Source of the DNA: Parascedosporium putredinis
Taxonomy: Eukaryota > Ascomycota > Sordariomycetes > Microascales > Microascaceae
NCBI GenBank assembly: GCA_949357655.1
Contig: CASHTG010000012.1
Coordinates: forward strand, 4,400,240-4,464,239
DNA: 64,000 nt
Direction of reading: 5' to 3'
This document shows positions 11,944 through 24,015 of this stretch, one piece after another; positions within the stretch are counted from its first letter, which is position 1; every line of letters begins with the position of its first letter. The notes beneath the pieces were generated by a model. It worked only from the letters and a program-made list of their open reading frames with translations, did not search any database and was not told the DNA's origin. A program made the position numbers and the translations under genes.

Positions 11944-13394
11944 GATTGGGGGATTTGAACTGGACAAGAGACGGGGAGGGGGCCAAGGAACTTTAGAGTA
12001 CAACCTATTATGGAACCGGCTCTGGGCGGTTTGTGTTTGAGTAGCGACTAGGAGCATTTTTGTGCATACCCAACAAGAACAGCCAACTAATATCATAAAA
12101 CTTTAATTTGAGCAAGCAATATTATTGTCTTCCGTTGCCTCTCTGTAACTAATCGACCTCGGCTGCGCTCTCGCAGCTCTCATTTCCGCCGTTCGGATCC
12201 TCCGGAAGAAAAAGACGAAGAAAAAAACATGGGGCAAGTGATCCTTCCTTTCAATCCGCGCCTCAGCAACTTTTGTTGAATGAGCCCAGGGTGAGAAAAA
12301 GGATTGACGTCGCCGCCGTCGCTGTGATTGCCCGGCTAGGTCGAGTGCTTGGTACCCCGCGAGAGCAGAGTAGTCCCTTGGGATTGGGTCGAAAGCATAG
12401 ACCGGTTCCGTGCGGCGTGCGACATGTGCACACGAACAACGGAAGCGCCAGAGACTCGGATTCCGGGGTCAGCACTTCACCAGGAGAGGAAATTCTCGCG
12501 CGATCAAGAATTTTAAGCGATGCGTTGGAACACACGACGGACCCTTGCACCTTGCTCGATAATCTGAGTCCGGTTGGTCGTGCTGCATGCCAAACTCCAG
12601 CACTGACCCTTGATTTCGTCTGATCAAAAGCCCATTCAGCCTTCACCCTGCGCGCCAGCTCCCGAGGCACAGGGTCCAATTGTCGATGCTACGCTGCCCC
12701 AATTGACAGGATCTGCCAAGGATTTCCTCCCCACCACATCATTGGAGGAATTCCACCAACTCGTTGTGTTTCCCAACGTCGACTCAAGGCGGGAGGCTCT
12801 GAAACAGCCAAATTGGCCCACACTGACTCCTGTGCTAATCAGCCCGCCCTTCCAAACCTCTTCTCCCCTCTTCTATCCCCGAAGACGGTGCTGGACTGAG
12901 GGGAAGGCGAGACTCCCAAACATCATGGTCCGATTTCCACCAGTCTTTCTAGCGTGTGTTCGGGCAACCGCCTTAGTCAAAATGAAACTAATACTATTAT
13001 GCCCCCGCCCTCTTCCTTTCGATTGCCCTCCCTTGCACAACCCTAGCCATCGCTTCATGGGATCCATCCTCTGGGAGTCTTTTGCAGACTGCAAGGGGAG
13101 ACCCCAGCACCTAGAAAGGGGAACTAAGATTGAGGACGGGGGTGAAGTAGTTTCCTAGCGTAGGGCAGGATGTCAGAAGAGATGACTATATTATCATCAA
13201 ATACCTCTGCAAAACTTCACCATGGGATTGGACTTTGATTCTTCTCCCTCTCCATCCGCCGTCGTGCAGTCATTCCTTTGAACTTGTTGTGTGTCTCCTT
13301 CGTTTGGAGTGTCCATTCTCTTTCGCTTCTCACTCGTTTATTTGTGTTATTACCAAATTCGTCTCCACGTTGTTGCCAGTCATCAAATCAAAAA
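11944..13394. other. Intergenic, no gene seen
   Basis: Open frames on both strands are short and lack domain signatures. The last 150 bases are pyrimidine-rich, as expected for the promoter/5' leader of the secreted-protein gene at 13395. Confidence 0.45.
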
Positions 13395-15341
13395 ATGAGA
13401 CAATCACTCCCTTACCTTTCTTTGCTCCTGGCGGCTGGCGCTGTCGCGCAGTCCGGCTCTGGCTTGAGCGAGTCTTCTCTGGAGAAGCACAAGGACGCAA
13501 CCACCCTTTCCCATTCTTTCAACCCCATCATTCCGGCATATTGGACCGGTTACCCTCACCACCGTCGTACCCCCTTTGCCGTTTCTCCGGATGGCGGCTC
13601 CGCCTACTTGGCCTACCTCGACTCGAGCGGGACCGGGGTCCACATCCAAAAGATCAACCCCACCACCTTTGCGGCCGTAGGCGCCGCCGTGACCATCTCG
13701 ACCGGCAAGGAAGCCGGTGGCCTGGTCGCGCACAACGATGGCTTTGCCATTCTTACTAACGAAGTCTCATCTTCCAGCGGTTCCACCATTCCCATCCCCG
13801 TCATCTACCGGTTCAAGAACGGCCAGCAGGCATGGAAAACCTACATCGGTGGCCGCAACGTGGACAGTGACGGTGCCAACGCTTCGCCCGACATCAACGG
13901 CGACCTCGTCTTCTCCGAGAAGGCCGGTTACTACGCGGCTTACATCGTCGTGACGGCCTACGAAGGCTGGGCCAGCGGCCACTTTGGCGATGCTATCCGC
14001 TACCTCGATACCGACGGCAACATCAAGAACATTGCCGGAGCCTCCAGCAGCTGGGGCTGCTCCCACAACACGGGTATCGCCTTCGAGGCCGCTGATTCCG
14101 CCCCATTCGCCTCCATCTGCGCCGAGGACCAGGGTGCCATCTGGTTGAACACCAAGGGTCAAGGCATGTCCACCGCCGGGGTCAAGATCTCCAACGAAGT
14201 CACCATCAACGGTGGCAGCAACGAGCCCATGGGAGGAATGGGAGGCTCCTATAGCGCTCTTGCCAGGTTCATCGGCCAGGATTCGTACATCTTTTCTTGG
14301 GTCTCCCGCGGCGCCAAGGACCTTACACTGAACGAGTGGATGGGTAAGGGATACACCAAGTCGCAGAAGCGTACCAACAACCGCAATGTGGCTATTGCCC
14401 TCTTTTCCGACAAGAACACGATCGTCGGACAGCAGGCCACCTCCCAAGTCGGCGCCGCCGACGGCGACTCGCAGATGCGCTGGGTGACCGAGGGATCCAA
14501 TGACTGCTCCAATGCCCACGCTGCTGCATTCGACGGTTCCAACGCCCTCATCACCTGGGAGGAGATTCAGAACCCCGTCTGCGATTTCGAGGCCATGGGC
14601 TGCAAGGGTCAATTTGCTGGTACTTTCTACCAACTGATTGATAACAAGGGTCAAAAGATTGGCTCTCCCGTCAAGTCTACCGACTCGTTTGTTGCCGGCG
14701 ACATGGTCAGCATGACAGACGGCCGCATTTGCTGGCCTTATGTTAGCATGACATGGGACCTCAGCGGACCCGCGCGTAGCACCTCGTCCACCACCAAGAT
14801 GTCGTTTGCCTGCATGTCTCGCGGTAGCGGCGGTTCAACGACTCCCTCTCAGAGCTCTTCCGCTTCTTCCGCGGCCTCCCCAACTTCTCCGCCTGCTGTT
14901 TCTTCGACCTCGGCCAATGCCGGTGCCGAGCCCACCGTCCCCACCACCACCGACGCAGTTGTCGCCCCATCCGAACCCGCGGCGCAACCCGAGGACCCCG
15001 CCGAGACCACCGCAGTGAGCTCCGCTGATGAGCAAGTGGCAGAACCCACCTCGATTGCCGACTCGAACCTACGGGCGCCGCCGAGCCACCCCCTCCGCGA
15101 CCCAGGGCAGCACTACCACTGCCGTTGAGGCCGATGCTGACCCGGCTCCCACCGCTTCGTCTCCTGAGCCCCCGCTTCGAACCCCATCGTGGAATCGAAT
15201 GGCCCATCGACCACCCTCGTTCCCGCCACTCGTCCCAACCCCGAATCGACTCGGGTTCCGTGCCCCAATGCTGGCCGCCGCGGACGTGGTGGCCGAGGCC
15301 GGGGTCGTCGTCGGGGTGGTAGGACCCAGAGTGCCCAGTAA
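13395..15341 (+). CDS. Secreted protein with Ser/Thr/Pro-rich linker and Arg/Gly-rich tail, unknown function
   Basis: The start at 13395 gives a clear signal peptide (MRQSLPYLSLLLAAGAVAQS). A folded domain of about 450 residues follows, with repeated short beta-type segments (VSPDGGSAYLAYLDSSG, GDAIRYLDTDGNIK, NAHAAAFDGSNALITWEE), suggesting a beta-propeller-like fold. After CMSRG at about 14820 comes a Ser/Thr/Pro/Ala-rich, probably O-glycosylated linker. The first stop at 15128 follows a shift to low-complexity frame. Allowing three missing bases (near 15067, 15085 and 15168, the latter two in C runs), the linker continues to a basic tail with GRRGRGGRGRGRRRGG ending at 15341, and the total becomes 650 codons. 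Signal peptide and linker are clear; fold and tail are inference. I know no characterised relative. Confidence 0.75.
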
Positions 15342-15897
15342 GGGAGTGTAGTATTAAACTAGCGCTCGAAAGGCTGTATCGGAGTAGGCGAATACTATGG
15401 CCAGAGGCATAGTTCTTACCTTCAATTCTTCTATTCAGTTCTTGTACACAGTTTAGGTGGAACCTACGATATGAGTGGGGTCCAGCTCCCATATACAAAA
15501 TAAAAAGGCTTTTCTATTGATGGACTTTCCCGTCTCCTCATATAAGGGACCGCGTCACCAGCAATTAGAACTTTCCATTGAAGTGACCTTGGACCGACGA
15601 AAGAAATCCCCTGGAATGTTATGATTAGTAAACTTGAAGACGCCCGCTTTCCAATCCCGTGTCGTTCGGTGGATGTCAATCTGAGATCGCCCTTTCCAGG
15701 GTTCATTGTCTCGGGGCCTAATGTGGGAATTCGCAGCCCCACTTTCCCTAAATGGCGCTATCGGTATATAAAAAGAACTGTCTCCCAACATTTTACATGC
15801 CCGAGGGGCACAAAGCCGCTAACGACAAGTACATCAATCCGACCACGACCAACGACTAGCCGCTGCCAGGCTTAAAGCGAGATTCCCATTTTCCGAT
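15342..15897. other. Intergenic, no gene seen
   Basis: Short gap upstream of the F-box gene. It contains TATATAAA at about 15764-15771, some 130 bases before the ATG at 15898, a plausible TATA element. Nothing else is supported. Confidence 0.4.
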
Positions 15898-17437
15898 ATG
15901 GACAAACTCCCAGATGAGATATATGACAACATCATCTCGTTTCTATACAAGGATAGGGAACCATGGGTACTTCCATTCATGGCCGAGTGGACATACCGAC
16001 CACGGGTCTCGGGCATCTGCACCATCTCCCCAAGGTGGCAACAAGCCATGGAGCGAAGAACCTTTAGAAAATTAACCATCACAAGCGATGATTTCAATGA
16101 GCTCGAGCGAATCGTCCACGGGAATCGCAGACTGGCCCTCCTGTCGCTCGATGTTGAAATCTTACTCCCCGCTATGAACATGACCGATGCTTCCACTATG
16201 AGACAGATGAGGACAGGGCTGCGAATGACAAGGCAACGGAGACGCACCTCCGACGTCTTTGCGAAGTATTGGCCGCCTGGGACACGGGAAGCTCCAAGAT
16301 GAACCTTGGAATTGGGTTCGGTTCCCCATCGGATTTGGAAAACGACGATGAGATGTCTTGGAAACATCTCGAAGAGCAGCGGTACGCTGATTCTTTCCTT
16401 CGCATTCCGAGAATGCATGGCACGCTCGAAGTCAAGTGCGTTGGGGGCTAGCCATCGCTTCCTTGGGAGCAAGAAGAATGGAACTCGGAAGCTGCCTGGA
16501 GTTGACACTCCTCTTTCCTCTCGCCGCATCCGTCCTGTGGAATTGTCGCGAACCAGGCATCTACGACCAACTACGAAGGGATATAAGAAAGAGATTTGTT
16601 GATACGGCATCGGATCAATCCTCCACACTACCTCCCTCCGTCGACACACTAGACATCACCTTCCAGGCCCCATATTATCAACACCATCGAAGGCTCCCAT
16701 GTATCCACGGGGGCTATTCTTCCGACCCTACAAGCGCCGCCCTTCGGACACTATCCACACAGACACGTCGCTTCATATATAACGGGGTTGCGGACTCGAC
16801 TCTGTTCTGGCCCGGGCCCGAGGAATCAATATCAACACCGCATTGGCGCGACATAGCCTACCTTGATGTTCAACTCTCACTCCAGTCTCCATCGGGTCAG
16901 TGGTACTTCAGATGCAATGACGCTAACAATGCCTACCACATCCCCCAGTCAGATATCCCCCTACCCCATGACGCACCGTCTCTTATGCCACCTGGCTATG
17001 GGTCCGAGGAGGACACGCAGGCGGCCCTCGAGCATGCCGCCGCCATGGAACGGCCAGCATTTACGTCATATGGAGCATTCGTTGGACTCCATGACCCCTG
17101 GTTTAGACAATACCCGAATGATCAGGCGATTAACCCGGTGCTCGAAGCATTTGGCAAGGCGCTCGCAGAGATGCCAAAGTTGAAAAGAGCCGAACTGCAG
17201 TTCAAGAGACCAAGAAGCTACATGTTTTTGGCGTATGCAGCACCAGGGCAAGTTGGAAGAAGCTACGGTGGTCTTCCCCTCGTTCGCCCTCCTATCGGCC
17301 TCCCGCGGCTTGACGTGCACAGTTGGGATTGGAGGATGGGTGAGAATTTACACGGGATCTATCGAAACGTCGGGACGAAGTTGTATGGCCAAGAAACGAA
17401 AATCACGTACTTACCCGATATTTTCGGATCCGATTGA
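15898..17437 (+). CDS. F-box-like domain protein
   Basis: The N-terminal MDKLPDEIYDNIISFLY is a typical F-box start. It is followed by the ISPRWQQAMERRTFRKLTIT stretch usual in fungal F-box proteins with a long, poorly conserved C-terminal region. Such proteins join SCF ubiquitin ligases through Skp1 and present substrates by the C-terminal part. The frame continues through YETDEDRAANDKATETHL and WDTGSSKMNLGIGFG, then RWGLAIASLGARRMELGS to the stop at 17437. Two single missing bases (near 16185 and 16438) connect the three parts; the corrected length is about 513 residues. The C-terminal half has no recognised motif and no obvious LRR. The substrate is unknown. Confidence 0.75.
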
Positions 17438-18674
17438 TTCGGGATGCGCAATGGAACAGATCAAAATGCCTGATCTGAAAGGCCCCTACAACTATTGCTC
17501 CTCCTGCCCAATCCGGCACCCAAATTACCTAAATGGTATTGCGGACGACTGGGAATGTTGGCACATTTCAAATATACCTCTGGGGTAGTGCGCCGCATTT
17601 CTCCTCAAGCCCCCAAAAACAAAGTGTCAATGGCAGTCCTTTAGCCGACATCTGCTCTTCAGGAATCGTAACTATACCCCAACCGAGAATCCTCCAGAAA
17701 ATTACTATCCCTTTTCATGCAGCAATAGTTCCCACAATCCTTCAACCGATCTCAGGGCTGCTAGGAAATATTGCTCCAAGTCAGAAAAGAACGGTTCATC
17801 CAAGTCACACTGCAGTTGCTCGTACGAGAATGGAACACGGCGGCCTTGCATCTTTTGTTTAAACGTTCTGAAGGATTTTGAACCCTCATACACAGTCGTA
17901 GTTTTCATTTGTTAAGTCCATGGGAATCCATGGGTGAACCAAGGGATAGCTCCCAAAAGTGGCTGACTTGGTTGCAATGTCCGCTTTAGGTGCGGTGCAT
18001 CAATCGCGTGAGACAAGCAGCAAGGACAAAGAGAAACCAAATTGATAACTAGTATGTATCGCCGTCCCAACGCAAGGGATCGTTCGAGCCGAGCCGAACC
18101 GCAGGTTAGCGGGGAAATACTAGCATATCCATTCATGATTCGGAACTCAAATGATTAGTATTCCGTTGTTCAAACCTGGAAGCTGGCGAGGGGAGGTAGT
18201 TGCGAAGCATCATGGACGAATTTTGTACGGGGTGGGAATCACATCCCATAGTAGCAATGATTCCTATATTACTACTCTACCATTTTCTCGCATTGGCTAT
18301 TTATCGACGTGGTCTTTTATCCAGGTCGAGCGGTGCCAAAACTTTGGCTGGAGCTGGCTTGGCAGCATCGTGATTTAAATATCGAGCCCTGATTGCTCGT
18401 CTCGAGGCCGGAACCAAGACAATTGTAAATTAAGGCCCACACAGCAACCAATTGTGGATGCAAGGGGCAAGAGTCTTGATAAAACCGCCGAAAAAGAGAA
18501 TCCAGACACCGGAGAAATAGATATAAATCAATCTCGCCGCCGTCTTTTGCCAAAACCTGCGTAAGCTCTAAACAGGAGCCTCCTCAATCCACTTAACCTC
18601 AGTCCGATTTTTCTTTCGTACTTTGCGATCTCTTCTCGCACCTTCTCGCTCATATTTTCCCTTCAACGACCATA
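17438..18674. other. Intergenic, no gene seen
   Basis: About 1.2 kb with no convincing open frame. AT content rises relative to the upstream genes. A pyrimidine-rich segment with TTTCTTTCG precedes the LysM gene. Confidence 0.4.
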
Positions 18675-19469
18675 ATGTATTCCACAGCCAGCCTCTTTTG
18701 TTTGGCCTTCTTCAGGTCACAAGCGCCTCGCCTTTAGTCGCGAGAGCCGAGTGCGAAGTCCTCCAGATTCAGCCCAGTCAAGGCTGCCACCAACTTGCAG
18801 AGGGATGCGGCATCACCTCTGAGCAGCTCATAGCCTATAACCCCAAGGATAGTCTCTGCACCACTCTGCGTATCGGCCAGAGGGTATGCTGCACTCCCGG
18901 TGACCTGCCGCCCATCCGAAACAACCCGGATGGGAGCTGTAAAGAGGTAACCCTCACAGCGGGCATGGACTGCGATAAGACCGCCGCCGCCTGCGGCGTT
19001 TCGCTCCCGGAGCTCCATAATTTCAACAACAAAACACAGTTCGAACTCTGTAGCAATTTGAAGGCCGGTCAGCGCGTCTGTTGCTCCCCAGGCTTCCTCT
19101 CCAGCAAAATCGATCATCCTTCCCCGAGGACGACAGGGATTGCACCAGCTACGTGGTGCGGAAAGGCGATACCTGTTCAACCCTCGCAACGAGCTTCGGT
19201 CTCGGCAGCTGGGGACTATTGGAGGACTTCAATATTGATACCTGGGGGTGGCGCGGATGTGAGGGGCTCCAAACTGGCACAACCATCTGCGTGAACGCCG
19301 GCCGTCCCCGTTGCCAGCTTCGGATCCGAACGCCGAGTGCGGGCCACTCGTTCCCGGCACAACAAGGCCGGCCGACGGGACGCCACTCAGCGATCTTAAC
19401 CCTTGCCCCAAGGGCCTCTGCTGTAGCCGATGGGGCTACTGTGGCAACACTACAGACCATTGTCGCTAG
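18675..19469 (+). CDS. LysM and chitin-binding type-1 protein, chitinase subgroup C N-terminal architecture without GH18
   Basis: Predicted secreted chitin-binding protein. The start at 18675 gives a hydrophobic signal region ending at about LVARAE. Two LysM-type modules with paired Cys follow (GCHQLAEGCGITSEQLIAYN ... RIGQRVCC; DCDKTAAACGVSLPELHNFN ... KAGQRVCC). A further LysM core (YVVRKGDTCSTLATSFGL ... TTICVNAG) and a hevein-type ChtBD1 tail (PCPKGLCCSRWGYCG) lead to a stop at 19469. This order matches the N-terminus of fungal subgroup-C GH18 chitinases, but no GH18 catalytic motif follows in the next 1.7 kb. Three single-base frame changes lie near 18714, 19115 and 19310; the corrected length is 265 residues. 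It is either a truncated chitinase or a stand-alone chitin-binding protein. Confidence 0.75.
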
Positions 19470-21140
19470 GTGGTTTTTTAAGGGAACAGTTCAGATACAT
19501 AACCGACTCTGTTAATTTTGGTTTCTAGCCGACCGTCCTTACTTTTGAAAATACTCCTGCATCACTTGCAGAATCCTCACAGAAAACTTGTAACGCCATT
19601 GAACAGAATATAAAGCACATAATGTCGTATCGAGCAAGGACTCGGAACGGAGAAAGGGGACGTGGGCCGCAAACCGATAGGTTGCCCGTAGATATGATCG
19701 GGATCCTGACCTGAAGAGATTGGAATAGCGAGGGTCCGCGAATGGCCTTCCATACCCCGAAACCGTGCTAGTAGACGAAAAATGGAATGAGAATAGGTTA
19801 ACGAAGACATCAACTGTTAGTGGAAACGACATTCTCAGTGTCAATATAGTTTCAAAGTGCTTAAGTGACCAGAGATTCATAACTCCCTACGTTTCTAGAT
19901 ATTCAGTTGACGAATCCCACTGCTTTTATAAGAGCACTCAACCGGATTTACTTCTAAACCAACGTGAATGTAACTCTTGGGTCAATATTGGGCTCCTTCA
20001 GTGGTTCCCAAACATCACCTCCATATTCTTAATCCCGCTTGATAGCTATAGCTTATCTGCAATACTAGAGAATCATCATATCGACCCTGAAATAGTCCTC
20101 TCGAGTAACCACGTAAAGCCACATGTAATAATTCATATCCGCTAGTTCCCCTGATCGGTGCCGTTCAGGCCCGATACCATGGCTACGTGCATGCACCTTT
20201 GCCGATATGGATTCCCAGTCAGATTAGGTTATCCTCGATCCTTTATACTATATATAGAGTGGTATCCCTTTTTCCCGCCTTCTCAGATATCTGGGGTCGT
20301 ACCTAAAATCCCTGACGACCAATGCGAAGGATACGCGTAGTGCCCACTCGGGTCTCTGAGAAAATACGAATCGACAATCTAGGAACCGCCACGTACGCAA
20401 CCACACAGGCTTTCTTCCAGGCGATGATGATAGTAACATTCCTGCTCCCTTCATCAATCAATTAGGACTTTTCGCGAAAAAAGCTATGTAAACCTGCTAT
20501 ACCCACTGGTTAATTCAACGACTAGGCTTGGGCCTATCGTATCGAGTTATCGAATATCCCTAGAGTCCCATTTGAGCCCTTCAATCCTAAACACCGAGAA
20601 ACCTAGGAACAAAGCTTCTGCACCTCGGACCTCTAAGTCTTTTAAGTTTAGCCTCCCGAAAACGGCTTCGCATCCGGCCGAGAGCGGTTGGTCTGACGAG
20701 TGTGGTTACTTGTGTGTAGTCTTGATGTAACCTTTGTGTTGCCCTTCTCCCGAAACTACCTCCTCCAGCGTACCTCTAAAAGAATGGGTTTTAAGGATAG
20801 ATTAGACCTCGCGCCGTCTCTTGACACCAACGGACATCTCGGTTTAAATTAGATGCCTGACGAGGTCCTGTTATGCTGTCCAAGAGTGGCAACTTCCCCG
20901 CATTTCGCTCCGAACTATCCGCTGGTTACCTCCAACAAAATTCCAACAATTGTAAGTCGGATCAATAAAACCACCGACTTGAAGTGGCCCGTGTGCCGAG
21001 AAAACGGCCCGTCTCGTCGGTTTTCATCCGGGGTACGCTATCGAGACACAATTTCTCGGTCGAGGTTCAAAACTCGCATTCCAGAGGAAAACACGCGGTC
21101 ATCACGGCTTGGCATTGCGCCGTGGAGGGTGAGGGTAGGA
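19470..21140. other. Intergenic, AT-richer, no gene seen
   Basis: About 1.7 kb with many stops in all frames. I looked for the remainder of a GH18 chitinase domain (a DGxDxDxE-type motif) in the plus-strand frames and saw none. It may be a decayed region; nothing specific can be named. Confidence 0.4.
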
Positions 21141-21144
21141 AAAC

Positions 21145-21152
21145 TATATAAG
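21145..21152 (+). promoter_or_regulatory. TATA-like element of the small secreted peptide gene
   Basis: TATATAAG lies about 100 bases upstream of the ATG at 21248, a usual distance for a fungal TATA box with a short 5' leader. Confidence 0.45.
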
Positions 21153-21247
21153 TATCCCAATCGAAGACATGGTGTCGTGTAAACTCAACAGACTTGGTCT
21201 CAGTAAGATTTTTTCCAACCAACTACAGTGAAGATCTACTTGTCGCC

Positions 21248-21559
21248 ATGCGTTTCTCCCTCGTCGCACTCGTTGTTTCCGCTACGGCTGTCCTTGCGGC
21301 ACCAGCGCCTGAATCCAACGCGAACCATCTCCAGGCCCGCGCCATCATCTGTGACCGCACGACTAAGAACAACTGCCCCGCTGACTGCCTTGCGTCTTAT
21401 CATGGTACTCAAATGAACTGCGCAAAATCAGTTGTACGTACTTGTATCAAAGCTTTATCTATGGAGGTCGCGAGCCCAGGTATTAACTGAGAGAACTAGT
21501 GCCAAGCAACATCTATCACCGGCTCCGGGAAGTGTAAATGCAACTGCACTTATGGTTGA
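21248..21559 (+). CDS. Small cysteine-rich secreted peptide, defensin-like (CS-alpha-beta) cysteine pattern
   Basis: Two-exon gene for an 81-residue secreted peptide. Exon 1 (21248-21433) encodes signal peptide MRFSLVALVVSATAVLAAPA, a short pro-region and the first cysteines. An intron of 66 bases (GTACGT donor; TTAACTGA branch-like sequence; CTAG acceptor at 21499) leads to exon 2, 21500-21559. Cys lie at residues 35, 43, 47, 58, 63, 74, 76 and 78, giving C-x7-C-x3-C-x10-C ... C-x-C-x-C. The CxxxC plus CxC arrangement is the mark of the cysteine-stabilised alpha-beta fold of fungal defensin-like peptides, with one extra pair possible. A role in antagonism of microbes or in host contact is inference only. 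The unspliced frame would stop shortly after residue 62, so splicing is needed for the last cysteines. Confidence 0.7.
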
Positions 21560-22315
21560 AAGCAGATGGAGGAATGATGCATGCAGGATGGCGATATTAT
21601 TAGTGATCAGGTCTATTTTTATTCGCACAATAGCTAGGATTGCCCCAATCAAGCCCGCAAGCGTTTTTGTCGTTCCATGTTCTATACATGTTACGTTGTA
21701 GATTTGAATAAATCGATGACCAAAAGTTCCCACCTTGGTTTCATGCAAGCAGTGGGCTTTCAAGTCTATTGGGCCACAATTTATGTTCATGGGGCACGAA
21801 GATGGTACCTCATGCTCAGAAAGGCGTCTCCACTGCTGTTGTGTACCCTGTGGCGTATGCTGCCTTTATGATACAAAAGTTTTCCGAAATATCGAAGACA
21901 AATCCTGGCTCGATGATATTCTAGCCTGTTTGATCTAAGGTTGATTTATGAAAATTTGTCACTGTCTTGATAGTCTATCACGGCAGCGTTGGCAGTTTCT
22001 CTGGGTGTCATCACACTCCCGACAACTCGCCACAAATTCCTGCCTTTTCCGTGTATGAATTTACTCTTCGAAGCTGTTGCTCTGGCAGCTGCTGTCAGGC
22101 GCAATATGGCTGGTTGCGAGGTCCACCAGCGTGGTTGATGTCATCAATTGTTGCCTTGCTTTGTTGATTGGGCAGAGAATGATACCATACCATCCCACAA
22201 TACCCGAGATCGTCATCTCAAAGCTCCTCCGCAACCTAAACCTTCACCGACTTTAGCGGATACAATTTCAAGCAAAAACGAAAGGCTCTTGGATTGAGTA
22301 GGCCGCAATTAAGAG
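21560..22315. other. Intergenic, no gene seen
   Basis: About 750 bases between the small peptide gene and the amino-acid permease. Short open frames lack signatures. Confidence 0.4.
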
Positions 22316-24015
22316 ATGGCTTCTCCTTCGAGAGACGACGGGCCAGACCGGCCCCTCTTGTCCAATTATAACCAGGCGAGCGGAGGCGCCGACGCTGATG
22401 GCAACGATTACGGGACGTCCAGGCCCTCGCTGGTCCCCCACGACAGCGACACCGGGACATTCAAGCGAAACCTGGGCGTGTTTGATGCTTTTGGCATCAT
22501 CATCAGCATAGTCATAGGTAGCGGTGTATTTACGTCGCCCGGGGCTATTGACAGCAATGTTCCTTCGCCAGCAATGGCTTTAGTGATTTGGGTTCTGGGG
22601 GCGTATTGGCCTGGACGGGCGCTACAACCTTGGCCGAATTGGGAACCGCAATTCCGGGAGAAGGTATGTGCATGATTCTCTTTCTTGTTTCATTCAACCC
22701 GCTTAAGTATCTAACAAGGAGAGCAGGCGGCATTCAGCCCTATCTACAGTACATCTTCGATGACGTCCTTGGCTTCTTGGCGGCATGGACATGGATCATC
22801 GCCGTCATGCCCGCCACGTTAGCCATTCTCAGTATCGTCTTCGTTGAGACCATCTTCTCAGCCGCGGGATCGACAGAGGGCAACGGGGGCCTGCTGCACA
22901 AGTTGTTATCCATCCTTATTCTGCTGGCGATGACGGCCGCAAACTCCATCAGCACAAAGGCGAGCACACGCCTCAACAGCTTCTTTGTCGGCACCAAGTT
23001 TATCAGCATCCTAGCTATCGCTGCAGCGGGCCTGGCTGTCGTCGTCGTTCAACTCTCGAACCCGGATCGGGAAATCGGTGGCCGGGACTGGTATCGCAAG
23101 TCCTGGTTTGACTATCGTGACACAGTGGACCCGTCGGGCCATAGGACGAACTGGGGAGAACTGAATGCCTGGGAGATTCTGGGATACCTATCTGCCGCGT
23201 TGTACGGAGCTCTATGGGCATACTCGGGCTGGGACAAAGCTATCTATGTTTCCGAAGAGTTGTCTTCCCCGAACCGACAACTTCCTCTGGCGATCAACAC
23301 CGCCATCCCCACGGTCATTCTCTGTTTTATTGTCGCCAATGCTGCGTACTATGTGCTTTTGCCTTGGGACTCGATTTCGACCACCGATAGCGTGGCAGTG
23401 GTAAGTGTCCTTTCTCACTCCTCCAACATGACCGCAGCCGTACTAATTCCCACTCTTCACAGACCTCTATCGCTCGACTTCTCGGCCCAGCCGCCGGTAT
23501 CGTAGCGGCGGCCCTAGTATGTCTCGTTGTTGCCGGCTCTCTGTTGGGAAACTCGTTCGTCGCTAGCAGAATGATTGTAGCGGCGGGAAACAGGACTTGG
23601 TTCCCCCGTTTTTCACCGTCATTGGCCGGGTCGGCTTTGGATCGAGGATCGAGGGAGATCAACTGCCCAATGCGGCGGAAGGCGATTCCGACGCCCCATT
23701 GAACGCGCTGATCCTCTCCGCCATCCTTTCCTCGCTCTACATCTTGCTCGGAAACTTCCGCGCCCTCTTGCTCTTCAATGGCCTCGGGGAATACACCTTC
23801 TTCTTCATCGCTGTTTTGGGGGTTGTGCTCCTACGCTTCAAGCAGCCGGATCTCGTCCGCCCGTACAAGCCCCCATTCTGATACCCATCATTTTCGCAGT
23901 CGTGAGCGGTTTTGTGGTCGTTCGAGGTGCGCTTTTTGCGCCTACGCAGGCCATAGTACTGCTTGTCCTTTGGGGTCTCGGTCTCGGGTTCTACAAACTG
24001 TTCGTGGTGGTGTAA
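22316..24015 (+). CDS. LAT-type amino acid permease (APC superfamily)
   Basis: Twelve-helix amino-acid transporter of the L-type/methionine-permease group, 525 residues after correction. The cytosolic N-terminus is followed by the APC signature in helix 1 (IISIVIGSGVFTSPGAI), then WTGATTLAELGTAIPGEG, GFLAAWTWIIAVMPAT and SAALYGALWAYSGWDKAIYVSEE, the conserved helix-6/loop region of LAT carriers. Exons: 22316-22663, 22727-23400 and 23463-24015, with GTATGT and GTAAGT donors. Single missing bases lie near 22602 (a G run), 23614 (a T run) and 23877 (a C run). The last gives a false stop at 23881, beyond which IIFAVVSGFVVV and a final helix continue to the stop at 24015. The substrate range is unknown. 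Confidence 0.88.

Noticed and set aside
13767..14654. 295-residue minus-strand open frame
   Set aside because: Antisense of the secreted-protein gene, without a domain and with biased Gly/Val composition.
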